A DNA stretch of 26,938 nt, from assembly GCA_949739085.1 (NCBI GenBank), contig CATIYU010000403.1, forward strand, positions 1 to 26,938. The letters run 5' to 3'. Each line of letters opens with the position of its first letter. The stretch's first letter is position 1. Below the pieces are notes generated by a model. That model did not search any database, was not told the DNA's origin, and saw nothing but the letters and a program-made list of their open reading frames with translations. The stretch is from an uncultured Eubacteriales bacterium (GTDB lineage Bacteria; Bacillota_A; Clostridia; Oscillospirales; Oscillospiraceae). The position numbers were made by a program, and so were the translations under genes. Below, piece by piece: positions 14,317-21,727 of this stretch.

Positions 14317-15156
14317 ATGGGAAAATTTGACCACCAGCTGCTGCTCAGCGATTACGACAATACCTTTCACTACACCGAGGCCACCCTCCGTGAGGGCCGG
14401 CCCCTGCCCCCCGTCAATCCCCGGAACCTGGAGGCCATCCGCTACTGGATGGCGGAGGGCGGCTCCTTCTCCGTGGCCACCGGGCGGACCCTGGCGGCCT
14501 TCCGCAAGCAGGCCGCGGGCATCCCCATGAACGCCCCGATGATCGTGGACAACGGCGGGGCCATCTACGACCTGAAGGAGGGGCGGTATTTGGTGAAAAA
14601 CCTTCTGCCTGGCTCCGCCCTGGACTGCATCGCCGCCGTGATGGACGCCTTTCCCCAGGTGTCTCTGGAGCTCTGCCGGGAGGGGGACCTGGTCCAGGTG
14701 ATGCGCCCCACGGACTGGAACCGGCAGCACGCCATGCTCACGGGCCTGCCCTTCCAGGTGGTGGAGCGGCTGGAGGAGCAGGGCCAGCCCATGATTAAGG
14801 CGCTGTTTGTGGGGGCGCGGGCCGTGCTGGACCAGGTGAAGGCGTTCTTGCGGGAGACGGGCCGGGCGGCGGACTACGAGCTCATTTTCTCCACCGACCA
14901 CCTGCTGGAGCTCACCGCCAAGGGCGCGGACAAGGGAAAGATGGCCCTGCGGCTGAAAGAGCTGTGCGGATGCGTCCGCCTCTGCTGCGCCGGGGACCAC
15001 GCCAACGACCTGCCCATGCTCCGGGCGGCGGACCGGGCCTTTGCCCCCGCCAACGCCATCGAGGAGGTGCGCTCCTGCGGGGCAACCGTGGTCTGCCACT
15101 GCCTGGACGGGGCCATCGCCGCCGCAGTGGAGACCCTGGACCGGGAGGTGGGTTAG
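14317..15156 (+). CDS. Cof-type HAD phosphatase
   Basis: Haloacid-dehalogenase phosphatase of 279 aa with a type IIB (Cof) cap. Motif I is D12-x-D14 (SDYDNTF), where D12 is the nucleophile; motif II is T55 (SVATGRT); motif III lysine is K206 (GADKGKMAL); motif IV is GDHAND with D227 and D231. The cap lies between about 80 and 190. These enzymes act on sugar phosphates, FMN, pyridoxal phosphate and similar small phosphates, so no substrate is given. AGGAGG lies 7 nt before the ATG. It is a single-gene unit whose stop overlaps the stop of convergent gpr by 4 bp. Confidence 0.88.
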   Translation: MGKFDHQLLLSDYDNTFHYTEATLREGRPLPPVNPRNLEAIRYWMAEGGSFSVATGRTLAAFRKQAAGIPMNAPMIVDNGGAIYDLKEGRYLVKNLLPGSALDCIAAVMDAFPQVSLELCREGDLVQVMRPTDWNRQHAMLTGLPFQVVERLEEQGQPMIKALFVGARAVLDQVKAFLRETGRAADYELIFSTDHLLELTAKGADKGKMALRLKELCGCVRLCCAGDHANDLPMLRAADRAFAPANAIEEVRSCGATVVCHCLDGAIAAAVETLDREVG

Positions 15157-16040
15157 GCCAGCAGGGCGTCCAGGTCCGCCAGCTCCAAGTCCGGCTGAAG
15201 GGCCAGATTCAGGCCATAGCCCAGAATTTTGGCCAGGTCCCGGATTTTGGCGTCGATGCTGTCGGGCGTGACAAAGAGGCGCTTCCCCTGGCCGCGGAGG
15301 GCGGCGGGGGCCTCCTCCGGCCCGCCGGTCTCCGCCAGGATGTCCCGGGCCACCGTCTCCGCGTCCACCACCGTGGGCACGCCCAGGGAGATCACCGGCA
15401 CGCCCAGGCTCTCCCGGTCCAGGGCCATGCGGTGGTTGCCCACCCCGCTGCCGGGGCTCAGACCGGTGTTGGAGAGCTGCACCGTGGCGCAGAGGCGGTG
15501 GAGCTCCCGGGCCGCTAGGGCGTCCACCGCCACCACCGCCGCGGGCCGCACGTGCTCCGCCACCCCCCGGACCCACTCCGCCGCCTCCAGGCCCGTGGAC
15601 CCCAGCACCCCCGCCCCCAGAGCGGCCACAGGCCGGAAGCCGGGCAGCGCCTCCCGCAAATGCCGGGTAATGAGCAGGTGGTCCAGGGTGCGGGGGCCCA
15701 GAGCGTCGGGGGTCATGGCGGCATTGCCCAGCCCGCAGACCAGCACCGGGCCCTCCTCCGGCAGGAGGGCCGACAGAATCCGGGCCACGGCTCCGGCGGC
15801 CCGCTGGAACGCCCCCTCCTCCCGCCGCCAGAAGCCGGATACATCCAGGGTATAGTATGCCCCCTGGGGCTTGCCCAGAGCCCGCTCCCCCTCCTGGTCC
15901 AGAATTTCCACCAGGGTCATGGGAAAGCCCTCCAGGTCCTCCTCCCGGGCCGCCACGCCGGGGAGCTGGGTGGTCTCCCCGGCGCTCTCCCGCCAGAGGG
16001 CGTGGGCCTCCACGGCCAGGTCAGTGCGGACAGTCAGCAT
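15153..16040 (-). CDS. gpr: Germination protease GPR
   Basis: Spore protease (295 aa) that degrades small acid-soluble DNA-binding proteins when a spore germinates; it acts in the forespore/spore core. Signature segments: RTDLAVEAHAL at 5-15, VCGLGN with TPDALGP at 110-116, AVDALAARE at 171-179, and NTGLSPGSGVGNHR at 191-204, then GVPTVVDAETVA. D112 and D173 correspond by motif to the two aspartates required in Bacillus megaterium GPR. Differences: only four residues precede RTDLAVE, so the removable propeptide is very short; N191 replaces the usual D of DTG; the chain is shorter than the roughly 370 aa of Bacillus enzymes. A GAGG lies 11 nt before the ATG. The promoter matches sigma-G. The stop overlaps the stop of the convergent HAD gene. 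Confidence 0.95.
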   Translation of the reverse strand: MLTVRTDLAVEAHALWRESAGETTQLPGVAAREEDLEGFPMTLVEILDQEGERALGKPQGAYYTLDVSGFWRREEGAFQRAAGAVARILSALLPEEGPVLVCGLGNAAMTPDALGPRTLDHLLITRHLREALPGFRPVAALGAGVLGSTGLEAAEWVRGVAEHVRPAAVVAVDALAARELHRLCATVQLSNTGLSPGSGVGNHRMALDRESLGVPVISLGVPTVVDAETVARDILAETGGPEEAPAALRGQGKRLFVTPDSIDAKIRDLAKILGYGLNLALQPDLELADLDALLA

Positions 16041-16075
16041 AGGCGCTTGTACCTCATTTCATCAAAACTTCCCAT

Positions 16076-16104
16076 TAGTATGCCGCAGCGGAGAGAGAAT
16101 ATGC
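16076..16104 (-). promoter_or_regulatory. Sigma-G-like promoter of gpr
   Basis: Read leftward: GCATA (16100-16104), 17-bp spacer, CATACTA (16076-16082), close to the forespore sigma-G pattern (GnATR, 17-18 bp, CATnnTA). Predicted start near 16068. A 7-bp inverted repeat CCGCAGC (16083-16089) / GCTGCGG (16103-16109) overlaps it. The match is by eye and fits the expected timing of GPR. Confidence 0.6.
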
Positions 16105-16124
16105 TGCGGAGTCAGGAGAAATCT

Positions 16125-16859
16125 ATGAAAAAAGCAGCGTTTATCACCGGCGGAAGCCGGGGCATCGGCAGGGCCGTGGTCCGCCGCCTGGCGGCGGAGG
16201 GCTACGCCGTGGGCATCAACTACCTACAAGCCCATGAGGCGGCCAGGGCCCTGGAGGCGGAGCTGCTGTCTCAGGGCCGCCCCGCCCTGGCGGTGCAGGC
16301 CGACGTGGCGGACCGCCAGGCGGTGACCGCCGCCATCCGCCGGGTGGAGGACGCCTTCGGGCCAGTGGCGCTGCTGGTCAACAACGCCGGCATTGCCAAG
16401 CAGCACCAGTTTCAGGACATCACCGACGCGGTCTGGCGGCGGTTTTTCGCCGTGCATCTGGACGGCGCGTTCCACACTATTCAGGCCGTACTGCCCCATA
16501 TGCTCCACGAGAAGGCGGGCTGCATCATCAACATTTCCTCTATCTGGGGGCAGCGGGGGGCGTCCTGCGAGGTGGCCTACTCCGCCACCAAGGCCGCCAT
16601 CATCGGCCTGACCCGGTCCCTGGCCATGGAGCTGGCCCCCTCCCGCATCCGGGTCAACTGCGTAGCCCCGGGGGTAATCCGCACGGATATGACGGAGACC
16701 CTAGGGGAGGACACCCTGCGGGAGCTGGCGGAAGAGACGCCCCTGGGCCGCTTGGGAACCCCGGAGGACATCGCCGCCGCCGTAGCCTTTCTGGCGGCGG
16801 AGGAGGCGTCCTTTATCACGGGGCAGGTGCTCACCCCGGACGGCGGGTTTATTCTCTAG
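16125..16859 (+). CDS. SDR-family reductase (FabG/YmfI-like)
   Basis: Classical short-chain dehydrogenase/reductase of 244 aa, cytoplasmic and probably NADPH-dependent. It has the nucleotide-binding TGGSRGIG at 8-15, NNAG at 86-89, and a catalytic set of S138 or S139, Y152 and K156 (YSATK). It ends with the family's GGFI. GTCAGGAG lies 8 nt before the chosen ATG; the sequence upstream is not SDR-like. No fatty-acid synthesis genes are nearby, so 3-oxoacyl-ACP reduction is only one option. The EF-P 5-aminopentanone reductase (YmfI) of Bacillus is another close relative. Transcribed divergently from gpr across 84 bp. Its stop codon lies in a 16-bp tandem duplication. Confidence 0.85.
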   Translation: MKKAAFITGGSRGIGRAVVRRLAAEGYAVGINYLQAHEAARALEAELLSQGRPALAVQADVADRQAVTAAIRRVEDAFGPVALLVNNAGIAKQHQFQDITDAVWRRFFAVHLDGAFHTIQAVLPHMLHEKAGCIINISSIWGQRGASCEVAYSATKAAIIGLTRSLAMELAPSRIRVNCVAPGVIRTDMTETLGEDTLRELAEETPLGRLGTPEDIAAAVAFLAAEEASFITGQVLTPDGGFIL

Positions 16860-16874
16860 CGGGTTTATTCTCTG
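16843..16874. repeat. 16-bp tandem duplication over the SDR stop codon
   Basis: GCGGGTTTATTCTCT occurs at 16843-16857 and again at 16859-16873, separated by one base (period 16). The first copy encodes the last residues and stop of the reductase; the second is non-coding. This looks like a simple slippage duplication. Confidence 0.85.
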
Positions 16875-16940
16875 GAGGGACCGCCGCATAATAGAGCGAG
16901 ATTGGCCGTCCGCCTAGGACCCGTTTGCCCAGGACTATTT

Positions 16941-16974
16941 CCCGACAGGTTTTTTTGCCGCGCCCTGATACAAT
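16941..16974 (+). promoter_or_regulatory. Possible spoIIE promoter with Spo0A-like box
   Basis: TACAAT (16969-16974) could be the -10. About 21 bp upstream, CCCGACA (16941-16947) reads CTGTCGGG on the other strand, matching five bases of the TGTCGAA Spo0A core. No proper -35 is seen. Spo0A-controlled promoters of spoIIE type have unusual spacing, but this assignment is tentative. Confidence 0.3.
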
Positions 16975-17008
16975 GGTCCGCAAGACCATGGGAAAGAAGG
17001 GGACAAGC

Positions 17009-18616
17009 ATGAAAATCGCCGGTATCACCCTGGAGCGGAGCGAAAAAGCGGAGCTCATCCATCTGGTGGGCTACGGCTTGGCGGGCTTCCTCGCCGCCGG
17101 GTGTTGTCTGGACAGCCGGGCCCCCCTGGCGGCGGGGCTCCTGGCCGCCTGCAAGCCCGGGAAAAACACCCTGGCCGCCCTCTGCGGCGGCGCGCTGGGG
17201 GCTTTCGTCTTTCTGGACTTCGGCCCGGCCCTCCGGTGCTGCGGTATCCTGGTGCTGGCCTGCGCGGTGCTCTCCGCATTCCGGGACACCCTCTGGTTCC
17301 AGCAGCCCTGGTTCCGGCCCCTGGCCGCCGCCGGGGCCACGCTGGCTGTGGAGCTGGCCTACATATTGCAGCTGGGCCCCACCCCGGCGGGGATGCTGCG
17401 TCTGCTGGCCAGCACGGCCCTGGCGGGACTTCTCTGCCACTACTGCGCCCTGGTGCTGCGTGAGACCGCCATCCCCAAGCGGAAGGCCGCCCGGGAAAAC
17501 GACGGCTTCCGCCAGCGCCTGCGGCTGAGCGCGGAGGCGCTGCGCTCCCTCTACGAGAGCTTCGGCACGCCTCCGCCCAAGAAGGAGGAGAACCCCGCCG
17601 TCATCTTCGACCGGGCGGCGGAGGTGGTCTGCCGGGGCTGCGCCCTGCGAGACATGTGCTGGAACAAGGAGTACGTGGCCACATTCAACGCCTTCAATGA
17701 CGCCACCCCCGTGCTGCTGGACCGGGGCCGGGCGGAACCCGGGGACTTCGCGCCCCACTTCTCCAACCGCTGCATCCACTTCCCCCAGCTCCTCTCCGCC
17801 ATCAATACCGAGGTCACCGCCCTGCTCCTGCGGCGGCAGTACCGGCGGCAGCTGGAGCAGGAGCGCAGGCGCACCCGGGGCCAGTACGCCCAGCTCACCG
17901 AGCTGGTGGCGCAGGCTATCGCCGTACCGGCGGAGATCCCCGCCGCCACCGGCCGGGAGATGCTCTACGACGTGGCCATGGCCGCCACGCCCAAGGAGGG
18001 CCAGCGGGTGTGCGGCGACAGCGTGAACTACTTCCGGGGCGGAAACGGCCTCTTCCTGCTCCTCAGCGACGGCATGGGCAGCGGCAGAGAGGCCCAGCGG
18101 GAAAGTCAGATGACCCTGCGGCTGATGGAACAGTTCTTAATGGCGGGCATCGACGCGGAGACCGCCCTAAAAACCCTGAACGCCGCCCTGAACCTCCGCA
18201 GCGACGAGCAGGGCAGCTTCACCACCATCGACCTCCTCCAGGTGGACCTCTCCGGCCGGCAGGCGTCCCTCTACAAGTACGGCGCGGCCCCCACCTACAT
18301 CAAACGCCAGGGCAAGGTCCGCCGCCTGACGGGCAGCGCCCTCCCGGCGGGGCTCCAGGAGGCGGGCAGCGCCCCCTCCTCTTCCCAGTTCCCCCTGGAG
18401 GAGGACGCCTTTGTGCTTATGATCAGCGACGGCATCGCGGACAGCGGCGACGACCAGTGGCTCCAGAACCTCCTAGCGGGCTGGCAGGGCGAGGACCCCA
18501 ATATGCTGGTATCCCTGGTGCTGCGGGAGGCGCAGGAGCGGCGGCGGGGCGGCGACGATTGCAGCGCCCTGTGCCTCTACCTGCCGCCGGAGAAGCGCGG
18601 CAAGCGGGAGGTGTAG
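17009..18616 (+). CDS. spoIIE: SpoIIE-family PP2C phosphatase (short form)
   Basis: Membrane-bound serine phosphatase (535 aa) of the stage II sporulation E type, which in Bacillus dephosphorylates SpoIIAA to activate sigma-F in the forespore. Residues 18-152 hold about five membrane helices. A linker domain with a conserved cysteine cluster (C208, C211, C217) and a helical stretch at about 265-305 follows. The PP2C domain spans about 320-528 with GDS at 336-338, SDGMGSG at 353-359, SDGIAD at 473-478 and GDD at 515-517. Bacillus SpoIIE is about 827 aa with ten helices, so the N-terminal part here is roughly half. The ATG at 17009 is chosen because the first helix begins soon after and AAGGGG precedes it. 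It could be a paralogue rather than the main SpoIIE of the genome. Confidence 0.86.
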   Translation: MKIAGITLERSEKAELIHLVGYGLAGFLAAGCCLDSRAPLAAGLLAACKPGKNTLAALCGGALGAFVFLDFGPALRCCGILVLACAVLSAFRDTLWFQQPWFRPLAAAGATLAVELAYILQLGPTPAGMLRLLASTALAGLLCHYCALVLRETAIPKRKAARENDGFRQRLRLSAEALRSLYESFGTPPPKKEENPAVIFDRAAEVVCRGCALRDMCWNKEYVATFNAFNDATPVLLDRGRAEPGDFAPHFSNRCIHFPQLLSAINTEVTALLLRRQYRRQLEQERRRTRGQYAQLTELVAQAIAVPAEIPAATGREMLYDVAMAATPKEGQRVCGDSVNYFRGGNGLFLLLSDGMGSGREAQRESQMTLRLMEQFLMAGIDAETALKTLNAALNLRSDEQGSFTTIDLLQVDLSGRQASLYKYGAAPTYIKRQGKVRRLTGSALPAGLQEAGSAPSSSQFPLEEDAFVLMISDGIADSGDDQWLQNLLAGWQGEDPNMLVSLVLREAQERRRGGDDCSALCLYLPPEKRGKREV

Positions 18617-18727
18617 GTCCCAAACGGACGGCGGAAGCTCCCCTGCCCAGGGCAAAAAAATGTATAAACCTTCCCGCTCCGGGAAACACTGGAAAAGCAA
18701 ATCCAGCATAGAAAGGAGCGGCGCCCC

Positions 18728-19003
18728 GTGGTAAAAGGTACCTCCCGCCGTGTGATTGTTGTGGACTCCCCGGACCCGAAACTCTTTGAACAGGCTATTT
18801 TTATTGTGAAGAACGACGCTTTTGCCAAGGAGGGCGTAACGCCCCAGCAGGTACTGGGCGAGGCCTGCCGCATCGCGCAGGGCTACGCCGCCCGGCAGGC
18901 CGTCCGGCCCGCCCTCTGGCGGCGGCTGCCCTGGTGGGCGTGGCCCGCCGGGGCGCTGGCCCTGGCTGCGGCTGTGGGGCTGCTGGTATTTTTCCTGGTT
19001 TGA
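18728..19003 (+). CDS. Small conserved protein with C-terminal membrane helix
   Basis: A 91-aa protein. Residues 1-60 form a compact soluble part (RRVIVVDSPDPKLFEQAIFI, then QVLGEACRIAQGYAAR); residues 70-90 are one strongly hydrophobic helix, so it is a tail-anchored membrane protein. The segment SPDPKLFEQAIFIVK resembles small uncharacterised proteins of Oscillospiraceae that are sometimes mislabelled as translation factors; I know no function. The start is GTG with GAAAGGAG about 9 nt upstream. It begins 111 bp after spoIIE and may be read from that promoter, since I see no good sigma-A promoter in the gap. A strong terminator follows. Confidence 0.78.
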   Translation: MVKGTSRRVIVVDSPDPKLFEQAIFIVKNDAFAKEGVTPQQVLGEACRIAQGYAARQAVRPALWRRLPWWAWPAGALALAAAVGLLVFFLV

Positions 19004-19009
19004 GGCGGA

Positions 19010-19039
19010 AGAGCGGGGGATCACCCCCGCTCTTTTTTT
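19010..19039 (+). terminator. Strong terminator after the small membrane protein gene
   Basis: A 10-bp perfect stem (AGAGCGGGGG / CCCCCGCTCT) with a 4-nt loop is followed by a run of seven T. It isolates the spoIIE side from the transporter operon. Confidence 0.95.
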
Positions 19040-19088
19040 GCGGGGAGAGTTGCTGAAAATTTCCGCAAAAAACATCCCCCCCAGGGGC

Positions 19089-19117
19089 TTGTACAGGATT
19101 TTCCGGTTGCTTATAAT
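19089..19117 (+). promoter_or_regulatory. Sigma-A promoter of the Opp/Nik-type operon
   Basis: TTGTAC (19089-19094), 17-bp spacer, TATAAT (19112-19117). Predicted start near 19124, 33 nt before the first start codon. I see no riboswitch or clear operator in the leader. Confidence 0.72.
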
Positions 19118-19156
19118 ACGTTTTGCCGGTAAAATCACGAGAAACGAGGAATCCCA

Positions 19157-20734
19157 ATGATAAAGAAATCCCTTTTTGCACTGCTGCTTGCGCTCTGCGC
19201 GGCCCTGGCCGCCGGATGTGCCGGCCAGGAGGCCGGTCCGGAGAATGAAGAATCCCCCGGCGGGCCCGCCTACCGCGTGGAAACCCTGAAGCTGGCCGGC
19301 GGGACGGACTGGGGCGTCCCCAGCCCATATCTGAGCGTCTCCCGGGGGCCAGGGCAGGCCAAAATGCGCCTGGTGTTCGCCAGCCTGCTGGAGAAGGATG
19401 AGGCCGGCGACGTGGCCTGGCTGGCGGAGAGCTGGCATATAGACGGCCTGGACTACACCTTTACCCTCTTTGCGGACACGTCCTTCCACGACGGCGAGCC
19501 CCTTACCACGGAGGACGTGGCTTTCTCCCTGGACTATTTCCGGGAGTACCCGCCTGTGGCCAACACGCTGGGCGTGGGAGAGGATTTTATCGTGGACCAC
19601 TATACCATTGTTGACAGCCGCACCATCACCATCACGGTCAAACAGGCGGCGGCGGACACGCTGTCCAACCTGGGCTCCTTTGTTGTCATCCCGAAGCACA
19701 TCTGGGAACATGTGGAGGACCCCTACGCCTTTACGGATGAGGCCTGCCGCATAGGCAGCGGGGCCTATCAATGCGGCGCATACGACCCGGCCTCCGGCAG
19801 CTACGAGTTCATTGCCTTTGACGGGTGGGTCAACGGGAGGCCCGCCGCAGGCCGCGTCCTCTTCGTCCCTGTCAGCGACGGGCTCCTGGCCTTTGAAAAC
19901 GGCGAAATTGATATCACGTCCCTGCCTGTGGATCTGGCGGACACCTATAAAAATGACCCGTCCATTGGCCTGGTGGAGAAGGCCGGCGACATGGGGTACA
20001 AAATGCTCATCAACTTTGAGGCATGTCCCGCGTTTCTGGACCTGGAGCTGCGCCAGGCCATCTACGCCGCCCTGGACCGGCAGTCCATTGTGGACAGCGT
20101 GTTCCGGGGCGCCGGCAGCGTGGGCAGCGCCGGATATGTCCCCGTCAGCAGCCTGTTCTATAACGAGAACGTCCTGCAATACCCCTATGATCCGGATGCG
20201 GCCCGGTCCGTGCTGGAGGGGCGGGACTTCCAGGTCAAAATCCTGGTTGACGACAGCGGGGACAGCATCAGCATCGCGGAGATTGTGCGCAACAACCTGA
20301 CCGCCGCGGGCATGACTGTGGAGGTGGAGGCCGTGGACTCCGCCAGCCGGGACGAGCGGGTCAACAGGGGGGCGTATGAGTTCGCCATCGTGGGGAACGG
20401 CGGCTGGGGCAACAACCCGCCCACCTATATGCGCACCCTCTTTTCCGACCGCTCCAAGTACAGCGGAACCAACCCCCACTCCATGGGGCCCAGAGGCTAC
20501 AGCAACGAGGAAATGACCCGGCTGGCCGAGGAGCAGATGCTGGAGACGGACTTTGACGCGCGGATGGAGATGTTCAAGGAGCTGGAATATTTGGTAAGCC
20601 AGGAGATCCCCCTCTTCGTCCTGGGCAACGCGTCCTCCTACTCCATGTACCGCAAGGACTACTACGACGGCTGGATGAAAACCTACGCCTACCAGCAGGC
20701 CGAACAGAACCGGCTCTCCTTTATGGACCGCTGA
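19157..20734 (+). CDS. Family 5 ABC substrate-binding lipoprotein (Opp/Dpp/Nik type)
   Basis: Extracellular binding protein of 525 aa in the SBP_bac_5 family, which carries oligopeptides, dipeptides or nickel/metallophore complexes. The signal ends in AAGC, with lipid-attachment C21. The family fold is indicated by LVFASLLEKDEAGDVAWLAE, the FHDGEPLTTEDVAFSLDYF segment, and DLELRQAIYAALDRQSIVDS in the second half. Length is normal. GAGGAA lies before the ATG. It starts a five-gene rightward operon of two permeases, a double ATPase and an FmdE-family protein. The FmdE neighbour favours a metal or metal-chelate cargo, but no specific binding residues can be read from the sequence. Confidence 0.9.
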   Translation: MIKKSLFALLLALCAALAAGCAGQEAGPENEESPGGPAYRVETLKLAGGTDWGVPSPYLSVSRGPGQAKMRLVFASLLEKDEAGDVAWLAESWHIDGLDYTFTLFADTSFHDGEPLTTEDVAFSLDYFREYPPVANTLGVGEDFIVDHYTIVDSRTITITVKQAAADTLSNLGSFVVIPKHIWEHVEDPYAFTDEACRIGSGAYQCGAYDPASGSYEFIAFDGWVNGRPAAGRVLFVPVSDGLLAFENGEIDITSLPVDLADTYKNDPSIGLVEKAGDMGYKMLINFEACPAFLDLELRQAIYAALDRQSIVDSVFRGAGSVGSAGYVPVSSLFYNENVLQYPYDPDAARSVLEGRDFQVKILVDDSGDSISIAEIVRNNLTAAGMTVEVEAVDSASRDERVNRGAYEFAIVGNGGWGNNPPTYMRTLFSDRSKYSGTNPHSMGPRGYSNEEMTRLAEEQMLETDFDARMEMFKELEYLVSQEIPLFVLGNASSYSMYRKDYYDGWMKTYAYQQAEQNRLSFMDR

Positions 20735-20755
20735 CGGCATATGGCGGAGGGAACT

Positions 20756-21727
20756 ATGCGGAAGAAGACGGCGCTGCTGCTCTGCTCCTTTATGGTGATA
20801 TACCTCATCAACTTTACAATCCCCCGGCTCATGCCCGGGGACCCCTTCGACTACGAGGGAGCCGCCGCCGGGGAGGAGAGCACCACGGAAATGCCGGAGG
20901 AGTATAAGGAGTACCTTCGGGCCTACTACGGCTTGGACAAGCCCTTTGGCGTCCAGCTGGCCGCGTCCATCCAGCGGAACTTGGGCGGCGACCTGGGGAG
21001 CAGCATCCACTACCGGCGCCCTGTGGCGGAGATCCTCCTGGAGCGCCTGCCGTGGACGGCGCTGCTCATGGGCGCGTCCCTGGCGCTAAGCCTGCTGGCC
21101 GGGACCGCCCTGGCCCTCCTGTGCGTCCGGCACAGAGGCGCGGACCGCGTCCTCTTCGGCCTCCTCTCCGTTCTGGCGGAAATACCGGCCTTCCTGGTGG
21201 GACTGCTGCTGCTGTTTCTGGTGGCGGCGCGGGTGGAGTGGCTCCCCCTCTCCGGGGCGGAGACGGCCTTCGCCGTCTATGGGAGCGGCTGGGAGCGGGC
21301 CGGGGATGTGCTGCTCCACGCGCTGCTGCCCACCGTCACGCTGGCGGCCGTCACAGCGCCGGGGTTCTATTTCACCGCCCGGGCCAGCTTCTTGAGCGTG
21401 CTTGAGCAGCCCTATGTGCTGGGCGCTAAGGCGAAGGGACTGCGAGAGGGGCGCATCCGCTGGCGGTACGTCTTCGCCAACGCGCTGGCGCCCATTGTGG
21501 TCCGGTTTTTCCTGAGCGTGGGCGGCGCTGTGGGCGGGACGCTGCTGGTGGAAAACGTGTTTGCCTACCCCGGCCTGGGCACAGTCATGCGGGAGGCGGT
21601 GAAGTACCGGGACTACCCCCTGATTCAGGGCGTATTTCTCCTCTCCTCCGTGGTGGTCCTGCTGAGCCTCTTTGCCGCCAATTTGCTCAACGGGCTGGAC
21701 AACAGCCGGAAGGGGGGCCGCCTGTGA
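20756..21727 (+). CDS. Opp/Dpp/Nik-type ABC permease, DppB-like
   Basis: First permease of the importer, 323 aa with about six helices. The N-terminal helix is followed by an extracellular segment starting FTIPRLMPGDPF, the usual DppB/NikB opening, and GLDKPFGVQL. The cytoplasmic coupling (EAA-type) motif is GAKAKGLREGRIRWRYVFAN near residues 220-245. The ATG at 20756 is chosen because GGAGGG lies 4-5 nt upstream, while the ATG at 20741 has no ribosome site. It starts 21 bp after the binding-protein stop and overlaps the next permease by 4 bp (GTGA). Confidence 0.9.
   Translation: MRKKTALLLCSFMVIYLINFTIPRLMPGDPFDYEGAAAGEESTTEMPEEYKEYLRAYYGLDKPFGVQLAASIQRNLGGDLGSSIHYRRPVAEILLERLPWTALLMGASLALSLLAGTALALLCVRHRGADRVLFGLLSVLAEIPAFLVGLLLLFLVAARVEWLPLSGAETAFAVYGSGWERAGDVLLHALLPTVTLAAVTAPGFYFTARASFLSVLEQPYVLGAKAKGLREGRIRWRYVFANALAPIVVRFFLSVGGAVGGTLLVENVFAYPGLGTVMREAVKYRDYPLIQGVFLLSSVVVLLSLFAANLLNGLDNSRKGGRL

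Noticed and set aside
13171..15576. A single leftward open frame of about 800 codons
   Set aside because: Only 13171-14121 is a gene (the deacetylase, with its own promoter and start). The rest is an open frame opposite the HAD and over gpr caused by high GC, with Gly/Arg/Pro-rich nonsense.
16076..16109. TATGCT at 16100-16105 as the -10 of the SDR gene
   Set aside because: No acceptable -35 lies 16-18 bp upstream, and the same bases fit the leftward sigma-G -35 better.
15552..16124. A long N-terminal extension of the SDR reductase
   Set aside because: The extension is antisense to gpr, and the ATG at 16125 with GTCAGGAG begins the family fold exactly.
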